Assembly (NCBI GenBank): GCA_012960115.1 | Contig: DUBX01000042.1 | Span: 147,364 to 211,363, forward strand | DNA: 64,000 bases | Source of the DNA: Porticoccaceae bacterium | Lineage (GTDB): Bacteria > Pseudomonadota > Gammaproteobacteria > Pseudomonadales > Porticoccaceae | Direction: 5' to 3' | Shown: positions 1 to 9,837 of the stretch, piece by piece | How the letters are laid out: every line of letters starts with the position of its first letter | Numbering within the stretch: position 1 is the stretch's first letter | Notes under the pieces: model-generated | Databases searched by the model: none | Told to the model about the DNA's origin: nothing | What the model saw: the letters and a program-made list of their open reading frames with translations, nothing else | Program-made: the position numbers and the translations under genes

Positions 1-1083
1 CATACGATACGAGCATCCTTCAGGTGGTAGGTAAAAGTCGACAATCTCAGGAAACTGCTTTTTCAGGATAGGCACGAACACTTCGTTTAATGCGACGCCC
101 AAAATAGCCGGTTCATCTGGCGGACGGCCAGTATAGGTACTGTGATAAATAGGATTTTCACGATGGGTAATACGATCGATAGTAAATATCGGAAACGACT
201 CTACCTCGTTGTAGTAGCCAGTGTGATCGCCAAAGGGCCCTTCATCAGCTTCATCGCCATGCAAGAAGCCTTCAAGAATGTATTCTGCACTGGCAGGCAC
301 TTGCAAATCACTGCCAAGGCACTTTACCACCTGGGTTTTTTCGCCACGCAACAGGCCTGCAAAGGCGTATTCAGATAGGGTGTCTGGCACGGGTGTTACT
401 GCACCCAATGTTGTTGCTGGATCAGCACCCAAAGCAATGGCTACAGGGTAAGGTTTACCAGGGTTTTTCTTTTGAAAATCACGATAGTCCAGTGCACCGC
501 CACGGTGAGCCAACCAGCGCATGATCAGTTTGTTTTTGGCGATCTTTTGCATACGATAGATGCCAAGATTTTGCCGCTCTTTTTCTGGACCGCGAGTTAT
601 CGCCAAGGCCCAAGTAACGAGTGGTGCGGCATCGCCGGGCCAGCAGGTCTGAATGGGGAGTTGATCGAGGTCAACCTGATCACCTTCAAGCACTATTTGC
701 TGACAGGGCGCCTTTTTAACCACCTTGACCGGCATGTTAAGTACTTGCTTAAAGTCGTGGCGTTTCTCCCACAAATCTAACAAACCTTTGGGTGGTTCGG
801 GCTCTTTTAAAAAGGCCAGTAATTCGCCAATATCACGAAGGGCACTAACATTTTCTTGCCCCATACCTAAAGCAACTCGCTCGGGGGTGCCGAATAAGTT
901 GCACAATACGGGGACGTTGTGGCCTTTGGGATTTTCGAACAGCAGAGCCGGACCTTTTGCGCGCAGTGTACGGTCGCTGATCTCGGTCATTTCTAAATAG
1001 GGGTCGACTTCTTGGCTGATACGCACCAGCTCTCCCCGTTGTTCGAGAAGAGCAATAAAGTCGCGAAGATCAGCGCTTTTCAT
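1..1083 (-). CDS. ubiD: UbiD prenylated-FMN decarboxylase, partial at 3' end
   Basis: 3-polyprenyl-4-hydroxybenzoate decarboxylase, the decarboxylation step of ubiquinone synthesis, using prenylated FMN made by UbiX. The minus strand is open without a stop from the ATG at 1083 to base 1, giving 361 residues; the family has about 490, so the C-terminal quarter lies outside the window. The start reads [19 protein letters not shown] and the family stretch [14 protein letters not shown] is visible near residue 300. It begins 34 bases after the rho stop, the same trxA-rho-ubiD order as in Pseudomonas, and probably shares the rho transcript. Assignment by family knowledge is firm; substrate is inferred from the other ubiquinone genes in the window. 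Confidence 0.95.
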   Translation of the reverse strand, partial: MKSADLRDFIALLEQRGELVRISQEVDPYLEMTEISDRTLRAKGPALLFENPKGHNVPVLCNLFGTPERVALGMGQENVSALRDIGELLAFLKEPEPPKGLLDLWEKRHDFKQVLNMPVKVVKKAPCQQIVLEGDQVDLDQLPIQTCWPGDAAPLVTWALAITRGPEKERQNLGIYRMQKIAKNKLIMRWLAHRGGALDYRDFQKKNPGKPYPVAIALGADPATTLGAVTPVPDTLSEYAFAGLLRGEKTQVVKCLGSDLQVPASAEYILEGFLHGDEADEGPFGDHTGYYNEVESFPIFTIDRITHRENPIYHSTYTGRPPDEPAILGVALNEVFVPILKKQFPEIVDFYLPPEGCSYRM

Positions 1084-1117
1084 AATCGATGAGCTCGATA
1101 TCTCTGTTAAGAGATTG

Positions 1118-2377
1118 TTACTTACGTTTCATGGCACCAAAGAATTCTTTATTGTTTTTGAATCCTTTAAGCTTCTCAACCATAAATTCTGTAGCACCTA
1201 AATCTTCCATATCATGGAGTAATTTGCGCAGAATCCAGACGCGTTGTAGTTCTGATTCCTCAATCAACAGCTCTTCACGGCGTGTACCAGAGCGACGTAC
1301 ATTAATCGCCGGGTAAACACGTTTTTCTGCGATCTTACGATCGAGAATTAATTCCATGTTACCGGTGCCTTTGAATTCTTCGTAGATTACTTCGTCCATC
1401 TTGGATCCAGTATCCACCAGAGCAGTAGCGATAATACTTAAGCTACCACCGTGTTCAATGTTGCGCGCGGCACCAAAGAAACGTTTAGGCTTCTCTAGAG
1501 CATTGGCATCAACACCACCTGTAAGCACCTTGCCTGATGAAGGTATTACCGTGTTGTAGGCTCGTGCCAGACGTGTGATTGAGTCAAGCAGGATGACTAC
1601 GTCTTTCTTGTGTTCTACTAAACGCTTAGCCTTTTCAATGACCATTTCAGCAACTTGCACATGGCGAGTAGGTGGCTCATCAAAGGTAGAGGCGATAACT
1701 TCACCGCGAACGGTTCGCTGCATTTCAGTGACTTCTTCAGGACGCTCATCGATCAATAGTACGATGATGTAGCACTCTGGGTTGTTGCGAACAATTGACT
1801 GAGCGATATTCTGCATCATAATAGTTTTACCCGCTTTAGGCGGTGCAACAATCAAGCCTCGTTGGCCCTTACCAATGGGAGACACCAGATCAATAATACG
1901 ACCCGTTAAGTCTTCGGAAGACCCGTTACCGACTTCTAACGTTAGACGTTCATCAGGGAATAGAGGTGTTAGGTTGGTGAAAAGGATTTTGTTGCGAGCG
2001 TTTTCCGGAGCATCATAATTAATAGTATCTACTTTAAGCATCGCGAAATAGCGTTCACCATCTTTTGGCGGTCTTATTTTCCCTGAGATGGCATCGCCGG
2101 TACGCAGGTTAAAGCGCCTTATCTGGCTGGGTGATACATAAATGTCATCTGCGCCAGCTAAGTAAGACGCGTCTGAGGAACGTAAAAACCCAAAACCATC
2201 AGGGAGAATTTCAAGCACCCCATCGCCATAGATATCTTCGCCGCCTTTAGCGTGTTTTTTAAGTAGGGCAAAAATAATGTCATTTTTCCGAGAACGAGCT
2301 AGGTTGTCGAGGCCTAAGGCTTTTGTCATTTCTAGTAGTTCGGGAATAGGTTTGTGCTTTAATTCTGAAAGATTCAT
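1118..2377 (-). CDS. rho: transcription termination factor Rho
   Basis: Hexameric RNA-dependent ATPase/translocase that ends transcription of untranslated RNA. The 419-residue length equals that of E. coli Rho. The N-terminal helical domain covers about 1-47, the cold-shock-type RNA-binding domain 51-118 with the RNP1-like GFGFLRS at 61-67, and the ATPase has Walker A APPKAGKT at 178-185, followed by the Q-loop and R-loop region around 278-300. The gene lies between trxA and ubiD. A leader of about 218 bases separates it from trxA; rho genes of other Gammaproteobacteria are autoregulated through their leaders, but I see no specific element here. Confidence 0.98.
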   Translation of the reverse strand: MNLSELKHKPIPELLEMTKALGLDNLARSRKNDIIFALLKKHAKGGEDIYGDGVLEILPDGFGFLRSSDASYLAGADDIYVSPSQIRRFNLRTGDAISGKIRPPKDGERYFAMLKVDTINYDAPENARNKILFTNLTPLFPDERLTLEVGNGSSEDLTGRIIDLVSPIGKGQRGLIVAPPKAGKTIMMQNIAQSIVRNNPECYIIVLLIDERPEEVTEMQRTVRGEVIASTFDEPPTRHVQVAEMVIEKAKRLVEHKKDVVILLDSITRLARAYNTVIPSSGKVLTGGVDANALEKPKRFFGAARNIEHGGSLSIIATALVDTGSKMDEVIYEEFKGTGNMELILDRKIAEKRVYPAINVRRSGTRREELLIEESELQRVWILRKLLHDMEDLGATEFMVEKLKGFKNNKEFFGAMKRK

Positions 2378-2566
2378 AGATAGGTTATTTTAAAAGTTGT
2401 TATGCAAATAAATTGCGAATTTTTAGCTGATAGCTAGTTTGGGGAATAGATGATTTAAAAGCCTGATCGGCGCAAATGGTTATGTTCAGAGACGTCAGAT
2501 GCGGCTGGAATTCCTTCTTAGAAATTGAGTATAGCGATGATTATAGAAAGCGCAAGGAAATATTTC

Positions 2567-2586
2567 GGGCCCAGTGAACTAGGCCC
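2567..2586 (-). terminator. weak hairpin after trxA
   Basis: Inverted repeat GGGCCtAG / CTgGGCCC (one mismatch, 4-base loop) starting 10 bases beyond the trxA stop. On the minus strand it is followed by GAAATATTTCC, which is not a proper T tract, so it may be a partial terminator or an RNA-stabilising hairpin rather than a strong stop. Confidence 0.45.
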
Positions 2587-2595
2587 AAATGATAT

Positions 2596-2922
2596 TTAGA
2601 CTAAACCATCAACAAATTCGACTAATTGGCTTTTAGATAGAGCGCCGACTTTGGTTGCTTCTACAGTTCCGTTTTTAAATACGAGTAGAGTTGGGATCCC
2701 GCGAACATTAAATTTAGCGGCAGTCTCAGGGTTGCTGTCTACATCGACTTTACAGATCTTGATTTTGCCTGCGTATTCGTCTGCAACCTCACTGAGGATT
2801 GGTGCAATCATTTTGCAGGGACCACACCACTCAGCCCAGAAGTCAACCAGAGCAGGGGTTTCAGACTGTAAGACATCAGCTTCAAAGCTGACATCAGTAA
2901 CGTGAACAATATTTTCGCTCAT
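2596..2922 (-). CDS. trxA: thioredoxin 1
   Basis: Cytoplasmic disulfide reductase that feeds ribonucleotide reductase, peroxiredoxins and the inner-membrane DsbD (also in this window). It has 108 residues, the E. coli TrxA length, with the active site WCGPCK at 32-37 and the cis-proline segment [12 protein letters not shown] near 74-85. It stands upstream of rho with about 218 bases between them, as in Pseudomonas. The ATG at 2922 follows a GGAGAACTC stretch that can serve as ribosome binding site. Confidence 0.97.
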   Translation of the reverse strand: MSENIVHVTDVSFEADVLQSETPALVDFWAEWCGPCKMIAPILSEVADEYAGKIKICKVDVDSNPETAAKFNVRGIPTLLVFKNGTVEATKVGALSKSQLVEFVDGLV

Positions 2923-3083
2923 TGAGTGAGTTCTCCAAATGGGTATTTTAACAGCGATATGCCGATCAGGTCATGATCATACCATCGACTTTGCTTGGGC
3001 TTCAAATGATATGCACAGTTAATGGGCTCTGCTGGCCTAAATGTCATCAAATTGTTAGCCGAATATTTTTGCTGACCAGCTCC

Positions 3084-4694
3084 TTAAGAGACAGTGGTTT
3101 CGAGCTCTCTGGCTTGCTCAGTGACTAATTCTGGCTGTCTGAGTAAATAATCAGATGCGCACAGCGAGGCCTTGGCACCTTCACCCATTGAAATGATAAT
3201 TTGTTTATAGGGCACAGTGGTCACATCGCCGCAGGCAAAAATACCCGCTTCTGACGTTTCACCATGCTCACTAATTATTATTTCCCCGTAAGGGGTTAAC
3301 TTGACCACACCATCTACAAATTGACTGTTGGGTATCAAGCCAATTTGCACGAAGATACCATCCAATTGCTGTTGATGGAGTTCACCGGTCGCCCGATCTT
3401 GATATTCAATAGCGGACACCTTGCCATCAGTCGCAATAATTCTCTGGCTGGCCATATTGGTGTGAATACTTATGTTGTTGCGTTTTCGCGCTTGGTTGAT
3501 CAGTATCTGGTCGGCTTTAAGCTCTGGGGCAAATTCGAACACGGTGACTGATTTGGCGAGTCCAGCCAGATCAAGGGAGGCTTCGATACCCGAGTTGCCG
3601 CCGCCGATCACTGCGACATCTTTCCCTTTAAAAAATGGGCCATCACAGTGAGGGCAGTAAGCTACACCGTTACCAATGTTTTCTTTCTCGCCAGGCACCC
3701 CAAGCTCTCTCCAGCGGGCGCCGGTGGCGATAATAAGGGCTCTGGCCTTAAGTATTTCACCGGAAGTAAGCGTTACGGTTTTAATAGGCCCTTGAGTAAT
3801 CCCCGTAACTCTTAAATGCTCTTTAACGGTGACATCGTAGTCGCTCATATGCGACTGCATCGCACCGGTGAGCTTTGGCCCCGTGGTGCTGGAGACTGAA
3901 ATGAGATTTTCAATGCCCATCGTATCTTTTACCTGACCCCCAAGCCTTTCTGCGACTAAGGTTACCTTGAGCCCCTTTCGAGCACTGTAGATGGCAGCGC
4001 TGATGCCGGCTGGACCACCGCCAAGGATAACGATATCTTGTAAGGGCATTGCTTCGGTTGGTGTCTTAGCAATATAGGGGTATAGCTGTTGGAGTTTTTC
4101 CACCAGTTTGGAGATATCAATCTTACCGTTGGCGAACAGCTCGCCATTAAGATAAACACTGGGTACGCCTTGAATATCACGTTGTTTAATTAAATCTGGG
4201 TACAGGCCACCATCAATCATCTCACTACTTATGTTGTCATTAAGCAGGGAAAATTGATTGAGCGCCTGAACAACGTCAGGACAATTGTGACAACTCAGAC
4301 TAATAAAGATTTCAAAATGAAGTTTTTCTTGAATTTTGGCGACCATAGTCTTGATGGCGTCATCCAGTTTCAGCGGTGAGCCACCTGCCTGTAAAACGGC
4401 CAAGATCAGCGAGTTAAACTCGTGCCCGCTGGGAATTCCGGAAAACAGGATACCTGTAGACTGACCTTCTTTTTCAAGGGCAAACGTCAGCGGGCTGCGC
4501 AAGCTAAGGTCAAAATAGCGCTGTTCAAAATGCACCTTGTCTGAGGCGCCAGCGATAAAGTGTAAAAAGTTGACTAATTCTTCACGTTTACTGTGTACAC
4601 CCGTTTGCAGAACAAAAGTGACGGCAGTTTCCATAGTTGCGGTGTAACCTGTTATAGCTTTTAAAATGTCTGCAGATAGTGTGACAGAGCTCAT
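3084..4694 (-). CDS. ahpF: alkyl hydroperoxide reductase subunit F
   Basis: FAD disulfide reductase that passes electrons from NADH to AhpC. At 536 residues it is slightly longer than E. coli AhpF (521). The N-terminal double thioredoxin-fold domain carries CHNC at 135-138; the FAD-binding motif GGGPAG is at 225-230; the thioredoxin-reductase-like disulfide CPHC is at 347-350; the NAD(H)-binding motif GGGNSG is at 364-369. AAGGA six bases before the ATG supports the start. It follows ahpC by 53 bases that contain a hairpin with a T tract. Expected to be under OxyR, whose gene diverges from ahpC. Confidence 0.97.
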   Translation of the reverse strand: MSSVTLSADILKAITGYTATMETAVTFVLQTGVHSKREELVNFLHFIAGASDKVHFEQRYFDLSLRSPLTFALEKEGQSTGILFSGIPSGHEFNSLILAVLQAGGSPLKLDDAIKTMVAKIQEKLHFEIFISLSCHNCPDVVQALNQFSLLNDNISSEMIDGGLYPDLIKQRDIQGVPSVYLNGELFANGKIDISKLVEKLQQLYPYIAKTPTEAMPLQDIVILGGGPAGISAAIYSARKGLKVTLVAERLGGQVKDTMGIENLISVSSTTGPKLTGAMQSHMSDYDVTVKEHLRVTGITQGPIKTVTLTSGEILKARALIIATGARWRELGVPGEKENIGNGVAYCPHCDGPFFKGKDVAVIGGGNSGIEASLDLAGLAKSVTVFEFAPELKADQILINQARKRNNISIHTNMASQRIIATDGKVSAIEYQDRATGELHQQQLDGIFVQIGLIPNSQFVDGVVKLTPYGEIIISEHGETSEAGIFACGDVTTVPYKQIIISMGEGAKASLCASDYLLRQPELVTEQARELETTVS

Positions 4695-4705
4695 ATTTTT
4701 TCCTT

Positions 4706-4740
4706 AAAAATTGCCCGAACACCTACTGTGCTCGGGCAAT
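4706..4740 (-). terminator. hairpin with T tract between ahpC and ahpF
   Basis: A 13-base stem (ATTGCCCGAGCAC / GTGTTCGGGCAAT, one G-T wobble, 5-base loop AGTAG) lies directly behind the ahpC stop on the minus strand and is followed by TTTTTAAGGAAAAAATATG, so its T tract runs into the ahpF ribosome binding site. It has the form of an intrinsic terminator. It probably stops most ahpC transcripts so that AhpC is made in excess of AhpF, and it may also shield the 3' end of ahpC mRNA. Confidence 0.75.
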
Positions 4741-4747
4741 GTACTGC

Positions 4748-5311
4748 TTATATTTTACCTACTAGGTCCAACGATGGCGCTAGGGTAGCTTCGCCTTCTT
4801 TCCACTTTGCAGGACAAACTTCATCAGGGTGTGCTGCTACATATTGTGCGGCTTTTAGCTTACGCATAAGGTCGTCAGCATCTCGTCCAATACCTTCAGC
4901 CGTGATTTCCATGGCTTGAATAACTCCATCAGGATCAACAATAAAGGTGCCTCGATCTGAGCGACCTTCATCTTCTCTTAATATGTCAAAGTTCCTAGAA
5001 ATTTCAAAAGTGTTGTCACTAATCATTGGATACTTAATTTTGGCGATAGTGTCCGAAGAATCATGCCAAGCCTTGTGGCAGAAATGGCTGTCTGTCGAAA
5101 CAGCATAGATCTCTACGCCTCTTGACTGAAACTCTTCGTAATAGTCGGCTACATCACCTAATTCAGTGGGACAAACAAAGGTGAAATCGGCCGGGTAAAA
5201 GAAAAAGATCGACCATTTACCTTTCAGATCAGTACTATCTACTGTAATAAACTCTCCATCTTTAAAAGCGTCAGCTTTAAAGGGTTTTATTTGGGTGTTA
5301 ATTAACGCCAT
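4748..5311 (-). CDS. ahpC: alkyl hydroperoxide reductase subunit C (typical 2-Cys peroxiredoxin)
   Basis: Peroxiredoxin that reduces H2O2 and organic hydroperoxides with AhpF as electron donor. The 187-residue length and cysteine positions match E. coli AhpC: peroxidatic Cys47 in FTFVCPTEL and resolving Cys166 in DEVCPAKW. The gene is first in an ahpC-ahpF operon and diverges from oxyR over 160 bases, a layout that lets OxyR activate ahpC and regulate itself from one region. No unusual residues seen. Confidence 0.98.
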   Translation of the reverse strand: MALINTQIKPFKADAFKDGEFITVDSTDLKGKWSIFFFYPADFTFVCPTELGDVADYYEEFQSRGVEIYAVSTDSHFCHKAWHDSSDTIAKIKYPMISDNTFEISRNFDILREDEGRSDRGTFIVDPDGVIQAMEITAEGIGRDADDLMRKLKAAQYVAAHPDEVCPAKWKEGEATLAPSLDLVGKI

Positions 5312-5471
5312 AACGGGGTCCTTTAATATTAAAAGTGATTTTTAAGTGGCTTGTTTGTGTGAGATCACAAAAACAGGTGCACAATACAAACATTTAATGT
5401 ATTGATAAATATATTAATAAGAACCATGATGTTCGATTAAAGTGAACATTAATTAATGAGGTAAATAGATA
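5312..5471. promoter_or_regulatory. divergent ahpC/oxyR control region with inverted repeat
   Basis: AT-rich 160-base region between the start codons of ahpC and oxyR. A perfect 6-base inverted repeat ATGTTC-N9-GAACAT sits at 5429-5449, 23 bases before oxyR, where an autoregulatory OxyR site would be expected. It is the best candidate operator; the match to the published OxyR consensus (ATAG-type tetrads) was not computed. GAGG at 5459-5462 is the likely oxyR ribosome binding site. Confidence 0.5.
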
Positions 5472-6371
5472 ATGATTTCACTCAGGCAGCTGCACTATGC
5501 TTTGGCGGTGTCGAAAACGTTGCATTTTAAGCGTGCTGCAGACGCCTGTTTTGTATCTCCCTCAACGCTCAGTAACGCTCTTACTGAGATGGAAAAACAA
5601 TTGGGCATTCAGATATTTGAGCGGGACACTAAAAAAGTGCTGGTTACTGAATTGGGTAAGCAGGTGTTGGAGAAAGCGCAAACCATCATGCTACAAGTTG
5701 ATGATATTGAGCACTTGGCAGAAACGCAGCAAGCGCCCTTAAGTCGGCCGATGTCTATCGGTATTATTCCGACAATCGCACCCTACCTTTTGCCTATTAT
5801 TTTACCTGCCATTGACCGAGAATATCCTGAGTTACAGTTAACCATTATTGAAGGGCAGTCGGAGGTGTTGGCGGGGCAAGTCAAGCGTGGCGAAATAGAT
5901 ACCGCTATATTGGCCTTACCGTATGATCTCGAAGGTTTACTGACGTTCACTTTTTGGCAGGAGGACTTTTATTGGATTAGCCACAAAGATCATCATCTTG
6001 CCGGGCGAGATCATATCTCCGCCGGCGAATTAGACCAAGCAGAGCTTATGTTGTTGCAAGATGGCCATTGCTTAAAGGACCAGATTCTCGACACTTGCAT
6101 GATAGCTAGCAACTCTTATCACAGTGTGAGTGCTGCAAGTCTAGAGACATTGATTCAGTTAGTCGTGGGAAAGATGGGCTCCACATTGGTGCCGCAGATG
6201 GCATTGGCTACCTTAATGGGGGTTAACGAGTCTCTTTGTAATGTGCACCTTAGTGAGCCTGGACCTCACCGTGAGCTGACGATGATCATGCGACCCACCT
6301 ATGCGGGTGTACACAACATAGAATTGCTCAAGGTGTTATTTAATAGTCAACTATCGATGCGGTTTAGCTAG
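5472..6371 (+). CDS. oxyR: LysR-type peroxide sensor OxyR
   Basis: Transcription activator of peroxide defence. It has 299 residues, an N-terminal winged helix-turn-helix (about 1-60), and the redox pair Cys200 and Cys209 in DGHCLKDQILDTC, equivalent to Cys199 and Cys208 of E. coli OxyR with the same C-x8-C spacing. These form the H2O2-induced disulfide. Divergent to ahpC-ahpF, its probable main target. It ends 15 bases before the converging ABC transporter permease gene with no visible terminator between them. Confidence 0.96.
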   Translation: MISLRQLHYALAVSKTLHFKRAADACFVSPSTLSNALTEMEKQLGIQIFERDTKKVLVTELGKQVLEKAQTIMLQVDDIEHLAETQQAPLSRPMSIGIIPTIAPYLLPIILPAIDREYPELQLTIIEGQSEVLAGQVKRGEIDTAILALPYDLEGLLTFTFWQEDFYWISHKDHHLAGRDHISAGELDQAELMLLQDGHCLKDQILDTCMIASNSYHSVSAASLETLIQLVVGKMGSTLVPQMALATLMGVNESLCNVHLSEPGPHRELTMIMRPTYAGVHNIELLKVLFNSQLSMRFS

Positions 6372-6386
6372 CGCCAGCATTCAGGC

Positions 6387-7526
6387 TTAGAGGCCAAAAA
6401 CAATCTTTTCACTTTTTAGTAAACGCTCCATACCTAAGACCAGTGCCACTGAGATAATTAGCGTTGACAGACAAGAAACGGTCAGTTGCAGCAGGGGAAT
6501 TTCTTTACCTTTCATTAAATCGATCAGAGCTTGTAACTGCCCAGTCACTGGTGCCCAGCGCAACTCATCTGTTGCTAAGTCGAATGTGACGGCGTAGGAC
6601 AGGACCATAGGGACGAACAAGACAAAGGAGATGTACGTCTGAGCTTCTTTAAAACTCTTAGCCATAAAAGATACAAATAGTTGCATACTTGCCGCGAAAA
6701 TTGCAATAAAGGCCCCGGCTATGAGCGTGGCAATCATGAAGCTGAGGCCAATATCTACACTAAACCCAAGTTCTTGCCATGGCACCATGGGATAGATAAA
6801 TTTTGACATTATTAGCACCAATACCAGCGCTAACATACCAAAAATACTTACCGCACAGACTTTGGAAACAATCAGTTGTCGCAGACTAATGGGGTGACTT
6901 AACAAAAGGGCCAGAGAGTTCCGCTCTCTCTCTCCCGCGCTGGTATCAATAGCGAGATTCATCCCTGAGACAAATATCGATAGCAGCATAAACAAGATAA
7001 TCATTGCTATCAGCTGGCCGCCTTTAGATTCGGAGGAGCCTTGATCTTGCATCTTTACGTTCAGTGAGTTCATTATTCTAGGGTTAATCCCTCGAGCAAT
7101 AAGCCTTAAACCAGCCATCTCGGCACTATAATTTTGTAGGGTTCTTTGGGTTCTGCGGATAGCGCTTTGCAGGTTTTCCTCTGACCCGTCCGCGATCAAG
7201 ATAACCTCGGCAGGTTCAGCGCGACGCATTTGTTCGGCATAGCTAACGCCGATGATTATTTCAATGGCTTTGGTTTCTGACTTGTCATCGCTATGCCTAA
7301 TGCCTTGGTTATCTAGAAAAGCAATAAGGTCGGGTGCGGTGGCGGCGTTGCTAATCGTAATGCCTAAATCTTCAGCGCTTGTTATTTTATCGATCAGTAC
7401 CATCATCATGGCTGCCATGAATATGGGCACGAAAATAGCGTAGTAAAGACCGGCCATGACTGACCGTTTGTCTCTTGCGGCATCGACTAATTCTTTGCGG
7501 AGCAAGCTAAAAAATCGGTTATTCAT
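6387..7526 (-). CDS. ABC-2 type exporter permease (NatB-like)
   Basis: Integral membrane subunit of an ATP-driven exporter; 379 residues. One membrane segment lies near 25-45, then a long extracytoplasmic region of about 130 residues, then about five hydrophobic segments from residue 180 to the C-terminus, the layout of NatB-type ABC-2 permeases. The segment TSAGERERNSLALLLSHP, before the third helix, is typical of this family. Its ATG overlaps the end of the ATPase gene by 4 bases, so translation is likely coupled. The substrate is unknown; the Na+ export shown for Bacillus NatAB should not be assumed. Confidence 0.85.
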   Translation of the reverse strand: MNNRFFSLLRKELVDAARDKRSVMAGLYYAIFVPIFMAAMMMVLIDKITSAEDLGITISNAATAPDLIAFLDNQGIRHSDDKSETKAIEIIIGVSYAEQMRRAEPAEVILIADGSEENLQSAIRRTQRTLQNYSAEMAGLRLIARGINPRIMNSLNVKMQDQGSSESKGGQLIAMIILFMLLSIFVSGMNLAIDTSAGERERNSLALLLSHPISLRQLIVSKVCAVSIFGMLALVLVLIMSKFIYPMVPWQELGFSVDIGLSFMIATLIAGAFIAIFAASMQLFVSFMAKSFKEAQTYISFVLFVPMVLSYAVTFDLATDELRWAPVTGQLQALIDLMKGKEIPLLQLTVSCLSTLIISVALVLGMERLLKSEKIVFGL

Positions 7527-8257
7527 GCCGCTATCCCCTCGTCGGTGCCAATCAGAGCGATAAAGGCTTCTTCCAGGGACGTTTGGTTAGTTTGCTCACA
7601 GAGTTCCTGTGGGCTACCGATGGCGACTGCCTTTCCGTCGGCCATGACGACTACACGATCACAAAGGGAGGCTACTTCTTGCATTACATGGCTAGAAAAC
7701 AAGATACAGTGTCCCTCGGACTTAAGTTTACGGAGCATGTCTCTGAGCACTCTTGTGCTCATTACATCTAGACCTCGAGTCGGTTCATCAAGGACGATAT
7801 TTTTCGGTTTGTGAACAATAGCTTGGGCCAGTGCTGTTTTCATCCGCTGGCCTTGGGAGAATCCTTTACATCGTCTATCAGCAATATCCTCAAGTTGTAA
7901 GTCATCGATAACTTTGTTCGTGGCATCTAGTGCTCCACGCCTAGATAAGCCGCTTAGCTCTGCAAAGTAACGGATATATTCCCGAGGGGTTAGCCGCTCA
8001 TAAATACCAAATGGATCTGGAAACAGCCCTAACTGTTGCTTTGCCTCAACAGGCTTTATAGCAACATCAATGCCGTTGATCGTGGCGATTCCTTGGTCTG
8101 CTTTTAGAAGTCCAAAAATAGTCCTCAAGCATGTCGTTTTCCCTGCACCATTGGGGCCTAAAAGCCCGGTTATCTGGCCATCTTCGGCATGGAAACTTAA
8201 GCCGTCTAGGGCTTGTACGTCACCGATTTTTTTTGACAGGTTAGAGACCGAGATCAT
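7523..8257 (-). CDS. ABC transporter ATP-binding protein (NatA-like)
   Basis: Cytoplasmic ATPase partner of the following permease; 244 residues. Walker A GPNGAGKT is at 34-41, the ABC signature FSQGQ at 133-137 and Walker B IVLDEP at 154-159, followed by the H-loop SSHVM. The C-terminus is short, as in ABC-2 exporter ATPases. Four-base overlaps join it to the hydrolase gene before it and the permease gene after it, so the three form one operon. The transported substrate cannot be read from the sequence. Confidence 0.9.
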   Translation of the reverse strand: MISVSNLSKKIGDVQALDGLSFHAEDGQITGLLGPNGAGKTTCLRTIFGLLKADQGIATINGIDVAIKPVEAKQQLGLFPDPFGIYERLTPREYIRYFAELSGLSRRGALDATNKVIDDLQLEDIADRRCKGFSQGQRMKTALAQAIVHKPKNIVLDEPTRGLDVMSTRVLRDMLRKLKSEGHCILFSSHVMQEVASLCDRVVVMADGKAVAIGSPQELCEQTNQTSLEEAFIALIGTDEGIAA

Positions 8258-9768
8258 AGTACTTCCTCAGACGTTATCTTTAGCGGTTGTTCAGTGGATG
8301 GCATGAATATGTCGATGCCGCTAGCATTGAGATAAAACCCCCTTGCTCGGCCTTCTTTCAGGCAGTCGCCATTTAATTCTACGGTAGATTCCTGCTCAAC
8401 TAGTTGAGCAACTATACGATTGGCGCAAGACTGCATGGCCACACCATGAGCTGCATAAGGGGCAATGAGATGTTTGGCGTTTTTCATATCGGTCATGGCA
8501 AGCTTTGCCCAATCAGGGGGTGTTGCCGGGTCCAATTCGCCAGACAGAAGCAGGGTAGGGATATTGTTAGAGACCGGGGCGGAAAAGCTCTCGTCGACTT
8601 TATCACTGGGCCAGACTGAGCACACTTTGGACAGCTCGGAGAACATCGTTTTACCTATATAGGACTGTTCAAGCTCTGCACTTAAATCAGTAGAAAGTCG
8701 ATGTATGTCTTCGCTACAGACCACAGACGCATGCATCCCCATGGCAATGTCCATGCCCTCCATAGACAACGAATAGAGCCCTAAGATGGCTTGATAATTC
8801 CCTTTGCCTGCTTGGTCGATTGCATGGGGTAGCAGGGCCCTTGTGTTAGGTGAATACAGGGCAAGGCGAATGACGCCAAGAAACTTATCATGGGTCAGCA
8901 AAAACTCTGTCGGCTGAGCTGTCATTGGGTGAAATATTTGCGTTTTGATAGGCTCAAGTAGAAGTTGGGATTCGATGTTAGCTAAGGCTTCTCGAATAGA
9001 GGGAAATTGTTTTTGGCATTGGTCCTGACTTTCACAGTCACTAATTAACAGGTTGAATGCACGGTCAATAGCCAACCCAATGGCTAGAACAGATTGTTGC
9101 ATAGGGACAACGCCGTCTAAGGTAACTGTGGCTAGTGCTTCAGCGTGCTCGCGCATATATAGCTGCGCCATGCGGGAGCCATAGGAAATGCCATAGACAT
9201 GTAACTTGTCGTAACCAAGAAATTTTCTCACTACCTCAAAATCATTAAGGGCATTGGTGCTAGTATATTGAGCGACATCGCTATCAATTGACGCAAGACA
9301 TTTCTTGGTCTCTGCGACGCTATCAAAATCATCTCCATTGATGAGCAGTGGTGAGATATCTTTATCTTCGGGGCATTGCAAAATATTAGAGCGACCCGTT
9401 CCGCGCTGGTCGATTAGTAAAATATCCCTGGTCTCTCGAACCTGCCCAAAAGTGTTATCAAACAGTGGGGCGTTATCAATCGCCGATTGGCCAGGGCCAC
9501 CCGCAATGGCGAGGAAAGCTTGATTCGGATAAATATTTTTAACCGCCGGGATTACCGCGTAATGAATGTTAATTTTGCGGCCGTTGGGGTTACTTGGATT
9601 TTCTGCAACTTTGACATAGCCGCAGCGCAGGCGGTCTGAAAGACCGTCTACATAGCAGTGGTCGTTCTCTTTATGACCAGGTTGAGCAAGAGCTATTGTT
9701 GACAAAAAAACGGCGACAATCAGAGTCACTATTTTACCCAAAAGGGAAAGCCTTTGATTAATGGGCAA
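8254..9768 (-). CDS. secreted alpha/beta hydrolase, tripeptidyl-aminopeptidase-like
   Basis: Probable exported serine hydrolase or aminopeptidase. I chose the TTG at 9768 because AGGAG lies 7 bases upstream; it gives a signal peptide (MPINQRLSLLGKIVTLIVAV onward, cleavage near residue 29) and 504 residues. An upstream TTG at 9807 is possible but leaves a long polar leader. The oxyanion region AGGPGQS, the nucleophile Ser195 in GISYG, the acid in GELDPATPP and the catalytic His in YAAHGVAM are visible, with the C-terminal TAP-like domain around 400-480. It is translationally coupled to the ABC exporter genes, so it may act on a peptide or lipid linked to that transport. Substrate unknown. Confidence 0.8.
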   Translation of the reverse strand: MPINQRLSLLGKIVTLIVAVFLSTIALAQPGHKENDHCYVDGLSDRLRCGYVKVAENPSNPNGRKINIHYAVIPAVKNIYPNQAFLAIAGGPGQSAIDNAPLFDNTFGQVRETRDILLIDQRGTGRSNILQCPEDKDISPLLINGDDFDSVAETKKCLASIDSDVAQYTSTNALNDFEVVRKFLGYDKLHVYGISYGSRMAQLYMREHAEALATVTLDGVVPMQQSVLAIGLAIDRAFNLLISDCESQDQCQKQFPSIREALANIESQLLLEPIKTQIFHPMTAQPTEFLLTHDKFLGVIRLALYSPNTRALLPHAIDQAGKGNYQAILGLYSLSMEGMDIAMGMHASVVCSEDIHRLSTDLSAELEQSYIGKTMFSELSKVCSVWPSDKVDESFSAPVSNNIPTLLLSGELDPATPPDWAKLAMTDMKNAKHLIAPYAAHGVAMQSCANRIVAQLVEQESTVELNGDCLKEGRARGFYLNASGIDIFMPSTEQPLKITSEEVL

Positions 9769-9837
9769 GACAAAACTCCTGTTTACTGGCGGGCAAAGTT
9801 TAAACAACTATACCTAAACATATAAATTACCGCCATG

